From assembly GCF_004336985.1 (NCBI RefSeq), contig NZ_SJUO01000001.1, positions 620,001 through 684,000 on the forward strand: DNA of 64,000 nt, written 5' to 3'. The position numbers and the translations under genes were made by a program. The notes below the pieces were generated by a model. That model did not search any database, was not told where the DNA came from, and was given only the letters and a program-made list of their open reading frames with translations. The stretch's first letter is position 1, and the number at the start of each line of letters is the position of its first letter. Shown here in pieces: positions 35,319-44,995 of the stretch. The stretch is from Exiguobacterium sp. SL-9. GTDB taxonomy: Bacteria; Bacillota; Bacilli; Exiguobacteriales; Exiguobacteriaceae.

Positions 35319-36662
35319 TTAGCGCATCAAGGCGCGGAGTGGTGCTTTCGCTGACATCGCTTCCGCTTCTTCCATCTCCGGTTCGGCGTCTGGGACGTCG
35401 ACATCAAGGCCGAACGTCTCGACGAACTGGTTGATGCGTGTGTTCGCATCCGGTTGTGCGGCGGCGTCTTTGATGTAGTCGATCGGTTCACGAAGCATCT
35501 GGTTGATGATCGACTTCATATGTTTGCCGATGACTTTCTTGTCGCGGTCCGACAGATGGTCGAGCTTGCGTTCGAGGCTTTCCATCGTCTCTTCTTGAAC
35601 AGTGAGGGCGCGGGAGCGCAACTCATTCATGATCGGGACGACACCAAGCGTGATGAGCCATGTTTGAAACTCTTGGATCGCCTCATCGATTTTAATTTCA
35701 ATCTTTTCGGCTTCGACGAGACGGGCCGCCAAGTTTTTGTTGACGATACCGTTCAAGTCATCCACATCGAACAAGTGGACGCCCGGAAGCGCCCGGACCG
35801 CTGGATCGATATCTCGCGGCACGGCAATGTCAATTAACAAAAGTGGACGTTCCCGGCGGAGCAATTGCGCCGCGGCGACGTCATCATAGGCGATGACTGC
35901 GTCTTTGGCACCGGTCGAGCTGATCAAAATATCGGCGTCGAGTAAGCCGCAGGCGATCTCACGAATCGAATGGGCCCGCCCTTCGAACTTATCGGCAACT
36001 GCTTTCGCTTTGCTCTCGGTCCGGTTGAAGACGGCAATCTGTTTCGCACCGGCCTCGAACAAGTTGAGCGTTGTCAACTCGCCTGTCTCACCGGCACCGA
36101 CGACGACGACTTGTTTGTCGTCGAGCGACGCGTACATCTCTTGGGCGAGCGCGACCGCCGCCGAGCTGACCGATACCGACATTTCCCCAATTTGTGTGTC
36201 GGTATGGGCGCGTTTGGCGAGCGTCACGGCCTCTTTGAACAGTTTGTTGAACACCGTTCCCGTCGTCCCGTTCTCTTGGGCGCGGAAGAAGCTCGATTTC
36301 ACTTGACCTAAAATCTGTGTTTCCCCAATAATCATCGAATCGAGTCCAGACGTGACACGGAACAAGTGGCGAATCGCCTCTTCTCCTTCACGAATCGACA
36401 AATACGGTGTGAATTGGTCCATCTCTAAATCGAACCAGTTCGCTAAAAAGCGTTTAGTATAATAACGTCCGGTGTGGAGCTGGTCTGTGACGACGTATAG
36501 CTCCGTCCGGTTACAAGTCGACAAAATAACCGATTCAAATATGCTCTTCTCTTCGCGAAGCGCAATCATCGCGTCCACGATTTCTTGCTCCCCAAACGAG
36601 AACTGCTCCCGAATCGCGACAGGGGCTGTCTTGTTATTTAGTCCAACGACGACAATATGCAT
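35319..36662 (-). CDS. hemA: Glutamyl-tRNA reductase
   Basis: HemA reduces glutamyl-tRNA to glutamate-1-semialdehyde and commits carbon to haem. The 447 residues contain the catalytic cysteine in VILSTCNRTELYVV near residue 50, the GQVKSSF motif, the NADPH site VVVVGAGETGELT and the C-terminal dimerisation helix. I use the ATG at 36662 (MHIVVVGLNN) with GGGGAAGAGG upstream. It is the first gene of the cluster and has an extended -10 promoter. Confidence 0.97.
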   Translation of the reverse strand: MHIVVVGLNNKTAPVAIREQFSFGEQEIVDAMIALREEKSIFESVILSTCNRTELYVVTDQLHTGRYYTKRFLANWFDLEMDQFTPYLSIREGEEAIRHLFRVTSGLDSMIIGETQILGQVKSSFFRAQENGTTGTVFNKLFKEAVTLAKRAHTDTQIGEMSVSVSSAAVALAQEMYASLDDKQVVVVGAGETGELTTLNLFEAGAKQIAVFNRTESKAKAVADKFEGRAHSIREIACGLLDADILISSTGAKDAVIAYDDVAAAQLLRRERPLLLIDIAVPRDIDPAVRALPGVHLFDVDDLNGIVNKNLAARLVEAEKIEIKIDEAIQEFQTWLITLGVVPIMNELRSRALTVQEETMESLERKLDHLSDRDKKVIGKHMKSIINQMLREPIDYIKDAAAQPDANTRINQFVETFGLDVDVPDAEPEMEEAEAMSAKAPLRALMR

Positions 36663-36727
36663 GTACCTCTTCCCCTCATCCAAAATCCACCGACGGTTGT
36701 CTCTTCTTTTTCACATCTCTACCGTAC

Positions 36728-36736
36728 ATTATAACA
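36728..36736 (-). promoter_or_regulatory. Extended -10 promoter of hemA
   Basis: TGTTATAAT on the minus strand (36736-36728) lies about 65 bases upstream of the hemA start in an AT-rich gap. The -35 region is poor. Confidence 0.6.
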
Positions 36737-36802
36737 ATTTTTATTTAGGAACTATAATCTTCTGTTCGATTTTTGTGAAATAATTTAAGAACTTTTTGTG
36801 AC

Positions 36803-36842
36803 AAAAAAAAGTAGAAACGGACATGAAGACCATTTCTACTTG
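36803..36842 (-). terminator. Terminator of the AI-2E family transporter gene
   Basis: AAGTAGAAA and TTTCTACTT form a stem around a partly paired loop on the minus strand, followed by eight T residues. It lies between the transporter stop and the hemA promoter. Confidence 0.88.
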
Positions 36843-36847
36843 ATTCC

Positions 36848-38026
36848 TCATTTTAAAGAGGATGGATCGGTAATGATTTGACTCTCTGGTTTCTCATCTT
36901 CCTCTTCCGCTTCAAGGTAATGCTTTCGTTCCCTCAGCTTGTAAATCCGGACGATGTTTTGAACGACGACTTTTGCCACCGCATAGAACGGAACGGCGAT
37001 CAGCATCCCGATAATCCCGGCCAAGTTTCCGGCGACGAGCAAGACGATGATGATCGTCAGCGGGTGTACCTTGAGCGACTTGCCTTGGATGAGCGGCGAG
37101 ATGACGTTCGATTCGATCTGTTGGACGATGATGATGACGACGATGACCCAGAGCACTTTAATCGGGTCTTGGATGAAGGCGACGACGACAGCCGGTGCCG
37201 CACCGAGGAACGGTCCGACGTACGGGATGATGTTCGTCACCATCATGAAGAGCGCGAGCAAGATGGCGTAGTCGAGTCCGATAATCCATAATCCGATGAG
37301 CGACGTGATCCCGACGAAGAACGCCACGATCAACTGGGCATGGACGTAGTTTTTAACCGTCGTATGCATGTCATGCAGGATGTTACGCGTCTCCTTCTCA
37401 TAGCTCGACGGCAACAGCTTGACGATTGAGTCCGGAAGACGTTTTCCATCGAGAAGCATGTATAGAAGCATGAACGGAATGACGACAATCGTGATGACGG
37501 CCGACGTGATGAAGCCGACGAATTGGCCGAGAGATGAGGCGATGTTCCCGAAGATGTCACCAAGGTACGTCGTGACGTTGTTCGTGAAGTCGGTGAACAT
37601 ATCATCATTCTCGGCGATGAAGCGTGATAAGAACTCGTTTTGCATGAGTGAGTCACGGACGGCGAATGCCTGTACTTGCAACTCTTTGGCGATACTCGGC
37701 ATCGCATTGACGAGCGATGTGACCTGCTCCCCGAGCACCGGTCCGAGGATGCTGAAGACGAGCGTAAAGATGAGCACGAGCCCCCCGAGCGTGATGCCGA
37801 CGGCGAGCGGACGTTTACCTTCCATCCGTTTCTCTAAGAAGTCGACGATCCCGACTAAGAAATAATAGAAAAGTCCAGCAATGATGAGCGGTACCGTGAC
37901 GAGCGCCAAAATAACTTGAATCGGTTCGAACACGAAAGAAATTTCCGTCCCGACCCAGATGACCAAGAAAATCGTCAGCGTCCAAAATAAGAAGCGGTAC
38001 CATTTGTTTTGAAACATGATTTGCAT
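36848..38026 (-). CDS. AI-2E family membrane transporter
   Basis: This 392-residue membrane protein has about eight helices. It carries the conserved YVGPFLGAAPAVVVAF and PLIQGKSLKVHPLTIIIVLL motifs of the AI-2E (PerM/YtvI-type) family. Members are often labelled autoinducer-2 exporters, but others transport ions or have unknown substrates, so no substrate is assigned. A large soluble loop (about residues 95-160) and a charged C-terminal tail are typical. The ATG at 38026 has GAGGTGG upstream. It is monocistronic. Confidence 0.85.
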   Translation of the reverse strand: MQIMFQNKWYRFLFWTLTIFLVIWVGTEISFVFEPIQVILALVTVPLIIAGLFYYFLVGIVDFLEKRMEGKRPLAVGITLGGLVLIFTLVFSILGPVLGEQVTSLVNAMPSIAKELQVQAFAVRDSLMQNEFLSRFIAENDDMFTDFTNNVTTYLGDIFGNIASSLGQFVGFITSAVITIVVIPFMLLYMLLDGKRLPDSIVKLLPSSYEKETRNILHDMHTTVKNYVHAQLIVAFFVGITSLIGLWIIGLDYAILLALFMMVTNIIPYVGPFLGAAPAVVVAFIQDPIKVLWVIVVIIIVQQIESNVISPLIQGKSLKVHPLTIIIVLLVAGNLAGIIGMLIAVPFYAVAKVVVQNIVRIYKLRERKHYLEAEEEDEKPESQIITDPSSLK

Positions 38027-38108
38027 CTTTCCACCTCGTTCTGTATTCTCTTGTCTTATGTAATTAGGACAATTATACGATACTTACCCGCTCGCGTAAC
38101 CCTGAAAA

Positions 38109-38137
38109 CAAAAAAGACGAGGGGATTCCTCGTCTTC
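38109..38137 (-). terminator. Terminator after engB
   Basis: AAGACGAGG and CCTCGTCTT pair around a short loop on the minus strand, followed by TTTTTTGTTTT. Confidence 0.9.
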
Positions 38138-38139
38138 GA

Positions 38140-38736
38140 TCAATCCTCTTCGCGTGTCAGTAAATCGTAAATCGCTTTCCACGCCTCGTCTTTCCCTTCG
38201 GCCGTCTCCGCCGAGAACGCGACGAATCGGTCCGTCGATTCAAACTGAAGCTTCCGCTTGACGGCCGCCTCATGTTTTTGACGCTGCGCTTTCTTGATTT
38301 TATCGAGCTTCGTCGCCACGACGATGACCGGGATCTCGTAATGCTTCAAGAAGTTGTACATCGTCACGTCATCGCCTGATGGCTCATGACGGATATCGAC
38401 TAACAGGACGACGCCGCGAAGCGCGCTCTGTGACGTCAAATATTGCTCCATCATGACGCCCCACTTCTCCCGCTCCGTCTTCGAGACTTTCGCGTAACCG
38501 TAGCCCGGGACGTCGACGAACATGATCTCATCGTTGATGTTGAAGAAGTTCAGCGTCTGCGTCTTCCCTGGTTTTGAAGACGTCCGCGCAAGTGCTTTGC
38601 GCTGACAAATCTTGTTGATGAACGATGACTTCCCGACGTTCGAACGTCCGGCGAGTGCGACTTCCGGCAACTCGTGAATCGGGTAATGGTCCGGTGCGAC
38701 GGCACTCGTGACAAATTCTGCTTTAGTGATTTTCAT
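38140..38736 (-). CDS. engB: Ribosome biogenesis GTP-binding protein EngB (YsxC/YihA)
   Basis: EngB is an essential GTPase that acts late in 50S subunit assembly. The 198 residues contain G1 [11 protein letters not shown]3 [12 protein letters not shown] and G4 ATKLDKI. The loop [14 protein letters not shown] is specific to the family. Its ATG follows the lon stop at once, so the two are co-transcribed as in Bacillus. A terminator follows. Confidence 0.96.
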   Translation of the reverse strand: MKITKAEFVTSAVAPDHYPIHELPEVALAGRSNVGKSSFINKICQRKALARTSSKPGKTQTLNFFNINDEIMFVDVPGYGYAKVSKTEREKWGVMMEQYLTSQSALRGVVLLVDIRHEPSGDDVTMYNFLKHYEIPVIVVATKLDKIKKAQRQKHEAAVKRKLQFESTDRFVAFSAETAEGKDEAWKAIYDLLTREED

Positions 38737-41037
38737 TTAATTTCCTCCAAATGCTACTTCTAATACTTGATCGAGCGTCGTGACCGGGACGAACGTCAGT
38801 TTCTCACGGACGGTGTCTTGAATGTCATCGATGTCCCGCTCATTGTCTTTCGGAATGACGATCGTCGTCAAGCCAGCCCGGTGTGCGGCGAGCGCTTTCT
38901 CTTTCAATCCACCGATTGGCAGGACACGGCCACGGAGGGTGATCTCTCCGGTCATGCCGATGTCACGGCGGACTTTCTTCCCGGTCAAGGCCGAGATGAG
39001 CGCCGTCGCGATGGTGATCCCGGCCGATGGACCGTCTTTCGGGACGGCACCTTCCGGGACGTGGATATGCACGTCTTGACGCTCGTAGAACGTCGGGTCA
39101 ATCCCGAACCGTTCCGCGTTTGAACGGACGTAGCTGTACGCCGTCTGCGCCGATTCTTGCATGACGTCACCGAGTTTCCCCGTCAACTGCAACTTGCCCT
39201 TGCCTGGCGCGAGCGCGACTTCAATCGTGAGCGTGTCGCCTCCGAACGCCGTATAGGCGAGTCCAGTGACGGCTCCGATTGAATCTTCCGTCTCACCCTT
39301 CCCGTAGCGGTACTTCGGTTTCCCGAGGTAATCGCCGAGGCTCTTCAACGAGACGGTGACGCGCTTCTTCTCGCCAATCGCAATTTGTTTCGCCGCTTTC
39401 CGGCAAAGCGAACCGATGACCCGTTCCAAGTTCCGGACGCCGGCCTCGCGCGTATAACGGCGGACGACCTCATACAGTGCGTCCTCTTTGATCGTAAGCT
39501 GGCTCTTCTTCAAGCCGTGCTCTTTATATTGCTTCGGTACCAAGTGGCGCTTGGCGATCTCGACTTTCTCAAGTTCCGTGTAGCCGCCAATCTGGATGAG
39601 TTCCATCCGGTCGAGGAGCGGTGCCGGAATTTGCGAGACATCGTTCGCCGTCGCGATGAAGAGCACGTTCGACAAGTCAAACGGTTCTTCGATGTAGTGG
39701 TCCGAGAACGAGACGTTCTGTTCCGGGTCGAGCACTTCGAGCATGGCCGACGCCGGGTCGCCCCGGAAGTCTGACGCCATCTTATCGATCTCATCGAGCA
39801 AGAACACCGGGTTTTTGCTTTCAGCCTGTTTCAAGCCACGGATCACGCGGCCTGGCATCGCCCCGATGTACGTGCGGCGGTGACCCCGAATCTCGGCCTC
39901 ATCACGTACCCCGCCGAGGGAGACACGGACGAAGTGACGTTCGAGCGCCGACGCGATCGACCGAGCGAGCGACGTCTTCCCGACCCCTGGAGGTCCGGCG
40001 AGACAAAGAATCGGACCACGTAGCGAGTTCGTCAACTGACGGACCGCCAAGTACTCGAGGATTCGGTCTTTCACCGACTCGAGCCCGTAATGGTCGTCAT
40101 CCAACACGTCGGCCGCATGTTTGACGTCGAGTTTATCTTCCGTCTCGATGCCCCATGGGAGCGAGGCGATCCAGTCGAGGTAGTTGCGGATGACCGCATA
40201 TTCGGGTGACGTCGCCGGGACGACATTCAACCGCTCGGCTTCACGCATGACGTTCTTCCGTGTCGTCTCCGGCAAATCGAGCGCCTCGAGTTTCTCACGG
40301 AGACGGTTCGGCTCAGACTCTTGCGACTGGTCGCCGAGCTCTTGCTGAATCGTCTTCATCTGTTCACGCAAATAATATTCTTTCTGCGCTTGCTCGATCG
40401 TCTTCTTCGTCCGTTCGCGCAACTCTTGCTCGAGCTCGATGATTTCGACTTCATGCGTCATGATCTCAAGCAGCTCCAAGCCACGTTTGACCGCATCTGC
40501 TTCTTCGAGCATCGCTTGGCGGATGTCGACATCGACGTCGAGTTTGGAAGCGATATAATCGGTCAATGACTCGAGCCGTTCATACATCTCAAAACGGCGC
40601 CGTTCGTCCGGTGACAACCCTTTGATCGTCCCGACGAGCTTACCGAACTGTTCTTTCAACAGGCGCACGAGTGCCGTCCGTTCAACTTCTTCTCCTTCAA
40701 CGACTTCGATCGTGTCGACGTCAGCGAACCAGCCTTCTTTCGTCTCTTCAATCGAGTTGATTTTGACGCGCTCTTTTCCGACAAGACGCACGCGGACCGT
40801 CTCATTCGACAACTCGCTCATCTTGGCGATATGGACGCGCGTCCCGATCGCATACAAGTCTTCTGGGTCAGGTGATTCTTTGCCTGTCTCTTTTTGGGTC
40901 ACGACAATCAAATCTGTCTCGTGTTCCTTTGCGGCAAGGAGTGCCCGCAGCGAAAGCGGACGCCCCACGTCGATCGTCACGCCGATGAGCGGATACACGA
41001 CGACTCCACGCAAAGGAAGAATTGGTAACTGTTCCAT
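38737..41037 (-). CDS. lon: ATP-dependent protease La (LonA)
   Basis: Lon degrades misfolded and regulatory proteins in the cytosol. The 766 residues have the N-terminal substrate domain ([13 protein letters not shown]), a coiled coil, the AAA+ module with Walker [10 protein letters not shown] around residue 345 and Walker [11 protein letters not shown]. The C-terminal protease domain has [12 protein letters not shown] with the catalytic serine, and the catalytic lysine region [10 protein letters not shown]. Bacillus has lonB between clpX and lonA; it is absent here. A strong terminator stands between clpX and lon, leaving little room for a separate promoter. Confidence 0.97.
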   Translation of the reverse strand: MEQLPILPLRGVVVYPLIGVTIDVGRPLSLRALLAAKEHETDLIVVTQKETGKESPDPEDLYAIGTRVHIAKMSELSNETVRVRLVGKERVKINSIEETKEGWFADVDTIEVVEGEEVERTALVRLLKEQFGKLVGTIKGLSPDERRRFEMYERLESLTDYIASKLDVDVDIRQAMLEEADAVKRGLELLEIMTHEVEIIELEQELRERTKKTIEQAQKEYYLREQMKTIQQELGDQSQESEPNRLREKLEALDLPETTRKNVMREAERLNVVPATSPEYAVIRNYLDWIASLPWGIETEDKLDVKHAADVLDDDHYGLESVKDRILEYLAVRQLTNSLRGPILCLAGPPGVGKTSLARSIASALERHFVRVSLGGVRDEAEIRGHRRTYIGAMPGRVIRGLKQAESKNPVFLLDEIDKMASDFRGDPASAMLEVLDPEQNVSFSDHYIEEPFDLSNVLFIATANDVSQIPAPLLDRMELIQIGGYTELEKVEIAKRHLVPKQYKEHGLKKSQLTIKEDALYEVVRRYTREAGVRNLERVIGSLCRKAAKQIAIGEKKRVTVSLKSLGDYLGKPKYRYGKGETEDSIGAVTGLAYTAFGGDTLTIEVALAPGKGKLQLTGKLGDVMQESAQTAYSYVRSNAERFGIDPTFYERQDVHIHVPEGAVPKDGPSAGITIATALISALTGKKVRRDIGMTGEITLRGRVLPIGGLKEKALAAHRAGLTTIVIPKDNERDIDDIQDTVREKLTFVPVTTLDQVLEVAFGGN

Positions 41038-41054
41038 TACAACGCCTCCTGTGC

Positions 41055-41099
41055 AAAAAGGCCCAAAACTCGGATGTGCCGAGTGTTTGAGCCTTTTTC
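41055..41099 (-). terminator. Terminator between clpX and lon
   Basis: A long imperfect stem on the minus strand (AAAGGCTCAAACACTCGG with CCGAGTTTTGGGCCTTT) and a CACAT loop are followed by TT. It starts shortly after the clpX stop and ends about 17 bases before the lon start codon. Confidence 0.85.
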
Positions 41100-41107
41100 G
41101 TTAAAAA

Positions 41108-42376
41108 TTATGCTGTCTCTTTATTGTCGCCTGTCTGTTCGACAGTGCCATCGCGAAGCACGTATTTCGGACCGGCAAGACCCGTAATCGTTTCATCCGT
41201 GATGATGACTTTCTCGATATCGTCGCGCGATGGGACAGTGAACATCACATCGAGCATCATTTCTTCGATAATCGAGCGGAGACCGCGTGCGCCTGTCTTA
41301 CGTTTGATCGCAAGCTTGGCGATTTCAACCAACGCCTCGTCTGTGAACGTGAGTTCGACATCGTCGAGTTCGAGCATTTTCTCGTACTGACGAACGAGGG
41401 CGTTCTTCGGCTTCGTCAAGATCTCGACGAGTGCTTCCTCGTCAAGTGTCGTGAGCGTCGCCATGACCGGGAGACGACCGATGAATTCAGGAATCAATCC
41501 GAATTTCTGAAGGTCTTCCGGAAGGGCGCGGGCGAGCAAGTCTTCTTGCGTCAACTCGCGGTTTTCTTGGTCGTTCCCAAATCCGATGACTTTCTTCCCA
41601 ATCCGGCGTTTGACGACCGATTCGATGCCAGCGAATGCGCCGCCGACGATGAAGAGAATGTTCGTCGTATCGATTTGGATGAACTCTTGATGCGGATGCT
41701 TCCGTCCACCTTGCGGCGGTACGCTCGCGACCGTACCTTCAAGGATTTTGAGAAGGGCTTGCTGGACACCTTCACCTGACACGTCACGCGTGATCGATGG
41801 GTTTTCCGACTTACGGGCAATCTTATCGATTTCATCGATATAGATGATCCCTTTTTCAGCCTTCTCGACATCGTAGTCTGCTGACTGGATCAGCTTGAGC
41901 AAGATGTTCTCGACGTCTTCCCCGACGTAACCGGCTTCCGTCAAGCTCGTCGCGTCCGCGATTGCGAACGGGACGTTCAAGACGCGAGCCATCGTTTGAG
42001 CGAGAAGCGTCTTACCGCTACCAGTTGGTCCGATCATCACGATGTTCGACTTCGAAAGTTCGACATCATCAGAACGGCCACCGGCGTTAATGCGTTTATA
42101 GTGGTTGTAAACGGCTACCGAAAGCGCACGTTTCGCGCGGTCTTGACCGATGACGTACTCGTCTAGAGTGTTGCGGATCTCTTGTGGTTTTGGAATGTCT
42201 TTGAATTCGACTTCTTCTTCGACACCGAGCTCTTCCTCAACGATTTCATTGCAAAGTTCAATACATTCGTCACAAATGTATACGCCAGGACCGGCGACTA
42301 GTTTACGGACTTGTTCTTGCGATTTCCCGCAAAACGAGCATTTAAGTTGTCCCTTTTCCTCGTTAAATTTGAACAT
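41108..42376 (-). CDS. clpX: ClpXP protease ATPase subunit ClpX
   Basis: ClpX is a hexameric AAA+ unfoldase that feeds substrates to ClpP. The 422 residues have the N-terminal zinc domain (CSFCGK and CDECIELC), Walker [13 protein letters not shown], Walker [11 protein letters not shown] and the pore and sensor regions. The IGF loop that contacts ClpP is visible as KVIGFG. I use the ATG at 42376 with AAGGGG 8 bases upstream. A GTG three codons further out is too close to that site. A separate promoter lies about 110 bases upstream. Confidence 0.97.
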   Translation of the reverse strand: MFKFNEEKGQLKCSFCGKSQEQVRKLVAGPGVYICDECIELCNEIVEEELGVEEEVEFKDIPKPQEIRNTLDEYVIGQDRAKRALSVAVYNHYKRINAGGRSDDVELSKSNIVMIGPTGSGKTLLAQTMARVLNVPFAIADATSLTEAGYVGEDVENILLKLIQSADYDVEKAEKGIIYIDEIDKIARKSENPSITRDVSGEGVQQALLKILEGTVASVPPQGGRKHPHQEFIQIDTTNILFIVGGAFAGIESVVKRRIGKKVIGFGNDQENRELTQEDLLARALPEDLQKFGLIPEFIGRLPVMATLTTLDEEALVEILTKPKNALVRQYEKMLELDDVELTFTDEALVEIAKLAIKRKTGARGLRSIIEEMMLDVMFTVPSRDDIEKVIITDETITGLAGPKYVLRDGTVEQTGDNKETA

Positions 42377-42486
42377 TCGGTACACCCCTTCTGAATGAAA
42401 ATGGATGTAAGTGCGATAAATCGCCTATTTGTATTTTCAGGTGCAAAGCACTCTCGAAAAAACATTTACATCTCTGCGTTGCAATA

Positions 42487-42515
42487 ATTGTAGCATGAAC
42501 AAATCACTTCATCAA
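42487..42515 (-). promoter_or_regulatory. Promoter of clpX
   Basis: TTGATG (42515-42510), a 17-base spacer and TACAAT (42492-42487), with a TGC extension before the -10, on the minus strand. The transcript would have a 5' leader of about 105 bases. I see no CtsR direct repeat. Confidence 0.75.
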
Positions 42516-42544
42516 AGATAAACACATGCAAAGTGTCGTGACGC

Positions 42545-42575
42545 AAAAAAGGACGACTGCTGAGCAGCCGTCCTT
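42545..42575 (-). terminator. Terminator of tig
   Basis: AAGGACGGCTGCT and AGCAGTCGTCCTT pair tightly on the minus strand, followed by TTTTTT. It is placed between the tig stop and the clpX promoter. Confidence 0.92.
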
Positions 42576-42586
42576 CTGTCATCCGA

Positions 42587-43879
42587 TTACTTCGCTTTCC
42601 CGTTTTCAACGAGAACGTCGATCGCTTTACGGAATTTGAGGTCACCTTTAAGTGTCTCGATTCCGCCTTGTGGCGCGAGCATCGTGCGGAGTTGATCCGG
42701 TGCGATGTTGTAAAGTTTAGACATTTCTTCGAGTTCTTTCTCAGCATCTTCGTCAGACACTTCGATCGCTTCTTTCTCAGCGATTGCTTTCAAGACGAGA
42801 CGAGCTTTAACGCGCTCTTCAGCTTGCTCTTTCATCTCTTCGCGCATCGCTTCTTCAGAAGTACCAGTGAGTTCGAAGTACATGTTGAGGTCGATTCCTT
42901 GTGAAGAAACACGTGTGCCGAACTCTTGAACCATACGGTCTACTTCTTGGTCAACGAGTACTGCAGGTACGTCGATTGTTGCGTTAGCTGTTGCTTGCTC
43001 GACGAGTTGGTCGCGCATTGTGCCTTCCGCTTCTTGTTTCTTCGCAGTTTCTAAACGCTCACGGATTTTCGCTTTCAACTCGTCGAGTGATGAAACTGAC
43101 TCGTCGATGTCTTTTGCGAACTCGTCGTCGAGCTCAGGAACTTGCTTCGCTTTGACTTCGTGAAGTTTGACTTTGAATGTCGCTGGTTTACCCGCCAAGT
43201 TGTCAGCGTGGTACTCTTCAGGGAATGTTACTTCAACGTCTTTTTCTTCGCCAGCCGTCAAGCCGACCATTTGCTCTTCGAATCCAGGGATGAATTGACC
43301 TGAACCGATTTCGAGCGTGTAGTTTTCAGCCGTGCCGCCTTCGAATTGCTCTCCGTCAGCGAAACCTGCGAAATCAAAGACAGCTGTATCGCCGTTTTCG
43401 ATTGCGCCTTCTTTGACAGCAAGCTCTGCGCCTTGCTGTTGAAGCGCGTCAAGTTCAGCTGCAACTTCTTCGTCAGTGACTGTTGTTTCAACAGCTTCGT
43501 ACTCGAGACCTTTGTATTCGCCAAGCTCAGCTTCTGGCTCAACAACGAACGTTACTTTGAACGTTACAGGTTGGCCTTTTTCGAGCGTGCCGTCTACATC
43601 GATGTTTTCGAGAGCGATTGGTTCGAAACCAGCTTCTTCGACCGCACCTTGAACTGTGTCACGGTAGAGGATATCGAGCGCATCTTGATAGAGTGCTTCT
43701 TCTCCGTACATTTTGTTGAACATTGGGCGTGGCAATTTCCCTTTACGGAAGCCAGGCACGTTCAAAGTTTTGACGACATCTTTGAATGCGGCGTCAACTG
43801 CTTTATCAAAAGCTTCTGCAGGTGCTTCGTACGTGAGTACGCCTTGGCTACCTGATGTTTTTTCCCATTTTGCTGTCAT
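42587..43879 (-). CDS. tig: Trigger factor
   Basis: Trigger factor is the ribosome-bound chaperone and prolyl isomerase that meets nascent chains. The 430 residues show the ribosome-docking region with GFRKGKLPRPMF, the FKBP-type isomerase domain with GDTAVFDFAGF and FIPGFEEQMVGL, and a long helical C-terminal domain. I use the ATG at 43879 (MTAKWEKT), which has TTGGAGGGA upstream. The longer frame to 43927 has no such site. It lies upstream of clpX, as in Bacillus. Confidence 0.97.
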   Translation of the reverse strand: MTAKWEKTSGSQGVLTYEAPAEAFDKAVDAAFKDVVKTLNVPGFRKGKLPRPMFNKMYGEEALYQDALDILYRDTVQGAVEEAGFEPIALENIDVDGTLEKGQPVTFKVTFVVEPEAELGEYKGLEYEAVETTVTDEEVAAELDALQQQGAELAVKEGAIENGDTAVFDFAGFADGEQFEGGTAENYTLEIGSGQFIPGFEEQMVGLTAGEEKDVEVTFPEEYHADNLAGKPATFKVKLHEVKAKQVPELDDEFAKDIDESVSSLDELKAKIRERLETAKKQEAEGTMRDQLVEQATANATIDVPAVLVDQEVDRMVQEFGTRVSSQGIDLNMYFELTGTSEEAMREEMKEQAEERVKARLVLKAIAEKEAIEVSDEDAEKELEEMSKLYNIAPDQLRTMLAPQGGIETLKGDLKFRKAIDVLVENGKAK

Positions 43880-43932
43880 GCTAAGTCCCTCCAACAATTC
43901 GTTTATACGTACAAAAATGTACAACAATCCGT

Positions 43933-43941
43933 ATTATAGCA
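43933..43941 (-). promoter_or_regulatory. Extended -10 promoter of tig
   Basis: TGCTATAAT on the minus strand (43941-43933). TTGTGT lies 19 bases further upstream, a slightly long spacing. About 54 bases separate the -10 from the start codon. Confidence 0.65.
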
Positions 43942-43967
43942 TAAATCCGACGACTGCACACAAGGAT

Positions 43968-44873
43968 TTAGTCTAGAAACGCCTCGGTGAAACGCATGTC
44001 CGCCTCAAGAATTTCAGCAGCAAGGCCGTCTGTTTCTTCATGTTGTAAGATGGCCGTTTTCGCTTGAGCGATCGCTGTCTCCACCTCAGACGCCTCCCTT
44101 GGCGTGAACGGATAGTGCGTATACATGTAGTTCATGAGTAGCTGCGTCGCGATCTCGTCACCATATACGGCCCGCTGCAACCCGTTGACCATCGTCTCCC
44201 ACGCTTCCGTGTGGATTTTCGCCTCGTCATGCGTCAATCGGTGACGCGTCCCGAGGTCGGTCCATTCGATGACCGGCAGCTCGTCGAACGCTTTTTGGAG
44301 CACAATCAACTTCATCAACTTCGGTCGTTCCGCGACGAGAAGCTCTCTCAAGACGTTGTCGAGGACGTCATCGATATTGAAGTGGACATGTTCGAGCGTC
44401 TCGATCTGTTCTCCGATCCCGCCTCGGTTTAGGATGCGCTTCACTTTGGCGATCGCGGCCGGGAACTCGGTCAATTTCAACACTTGGAGCACTTGATGCG
44501 CTTGCGTGTTGACGTGATCGGTCTTTTCTTGCCACTCGAGATACAGGTTGATCCAATGGGCCGCCTCGAACGGTTGGTCACGCATGATGAAGTACTGGGC
44601 GATTTGAAGCCCGCCGGCTGCAGGTTCTTCTGCTACCGTCATCTGTGTCGTGACGAGCTCTTCGAGTTTCTCGAGCGTCTCCGGTTCTTCCGGTCGTTCC
44701 ATCAGACATTGGAATATTTCCATGAAAATAAATGGATCGCCGGGCACTGCCTCGTACCAATCCCATAGAATCGGTTCGACCCGTTGCCGCTCCCCGGACG
44801 TGTCAGCCTCTTGAATCATCTTCTGAAGCCGCGACCAGTTCCCTGGAAACGGATACGCTTGCTCTTTTGCCAT
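43968..44873 (-). CDS. TPR-like protein YsoA
   Basis: The 301-residue soluble protein is helical and acidic, with no signal or membrane segment. Paired helices such as EAAHWINLYLEWQ suggest degenerate tetratricopeptide repeats. In Bacillus a TPR-like protein, YsoA, occupies the same place just upstream of tig, and the length is similar (about 330), so I consider it the YsoA counterpart. The function is unknown. The ATG at 44873 follows AAAGGG and GGGGAG. Confidence 0.65.
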   Translation of the reverse strand: MAKEQAYPFPGNWSRLQKMIQEADTSGERQRVEPILWDWYEAVPGDPFIFMEIFQCLMERPEEPETLEKLEELVTTQMTVAEEPAAGGLQIAQYFIMRDQPFEAAHWINLYLEWQEKTDHVNTQAHQVLQVLKLTEFPAAIAKVKRILNRGGIGEQIETLEHVHFNIDDVLDNVLRELLVAERPKLMKLIVLQKAFDELPVIEWTDLGTRHRLTHDEAKIHTEAWETMVNGLQRAVYGDEIATQLLMNYMYTHYPFTPREASEVETAIAQAKTAILQHEETDGLAAEILEADMRFTEAFLD

Positions 44874-44948
44874 CTCCCCACACCCTTTCCATTCATCTCC
44901 ATCTTCCTTTAGGAATCGATTCGTTGTCAATCAATACCCCGAAAAACG

Positions 44949-44981
44949 AAAAAAGAGACAACCTCCGTGGAGGCTATCTCT
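44949..44981 (-). terminator. Terminator of the tRNA-Arg gene
   Basis: AGAGATAGCCTCC and GAGGTTGTCTCT pair on the minus strand, followed by TTTTTTCGTTTTT. It starts about 15 bases after the tRNA 3' end. Confidence 0.9.
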
Positions 44982-44995
44982 ATTTTAAATGGAAG

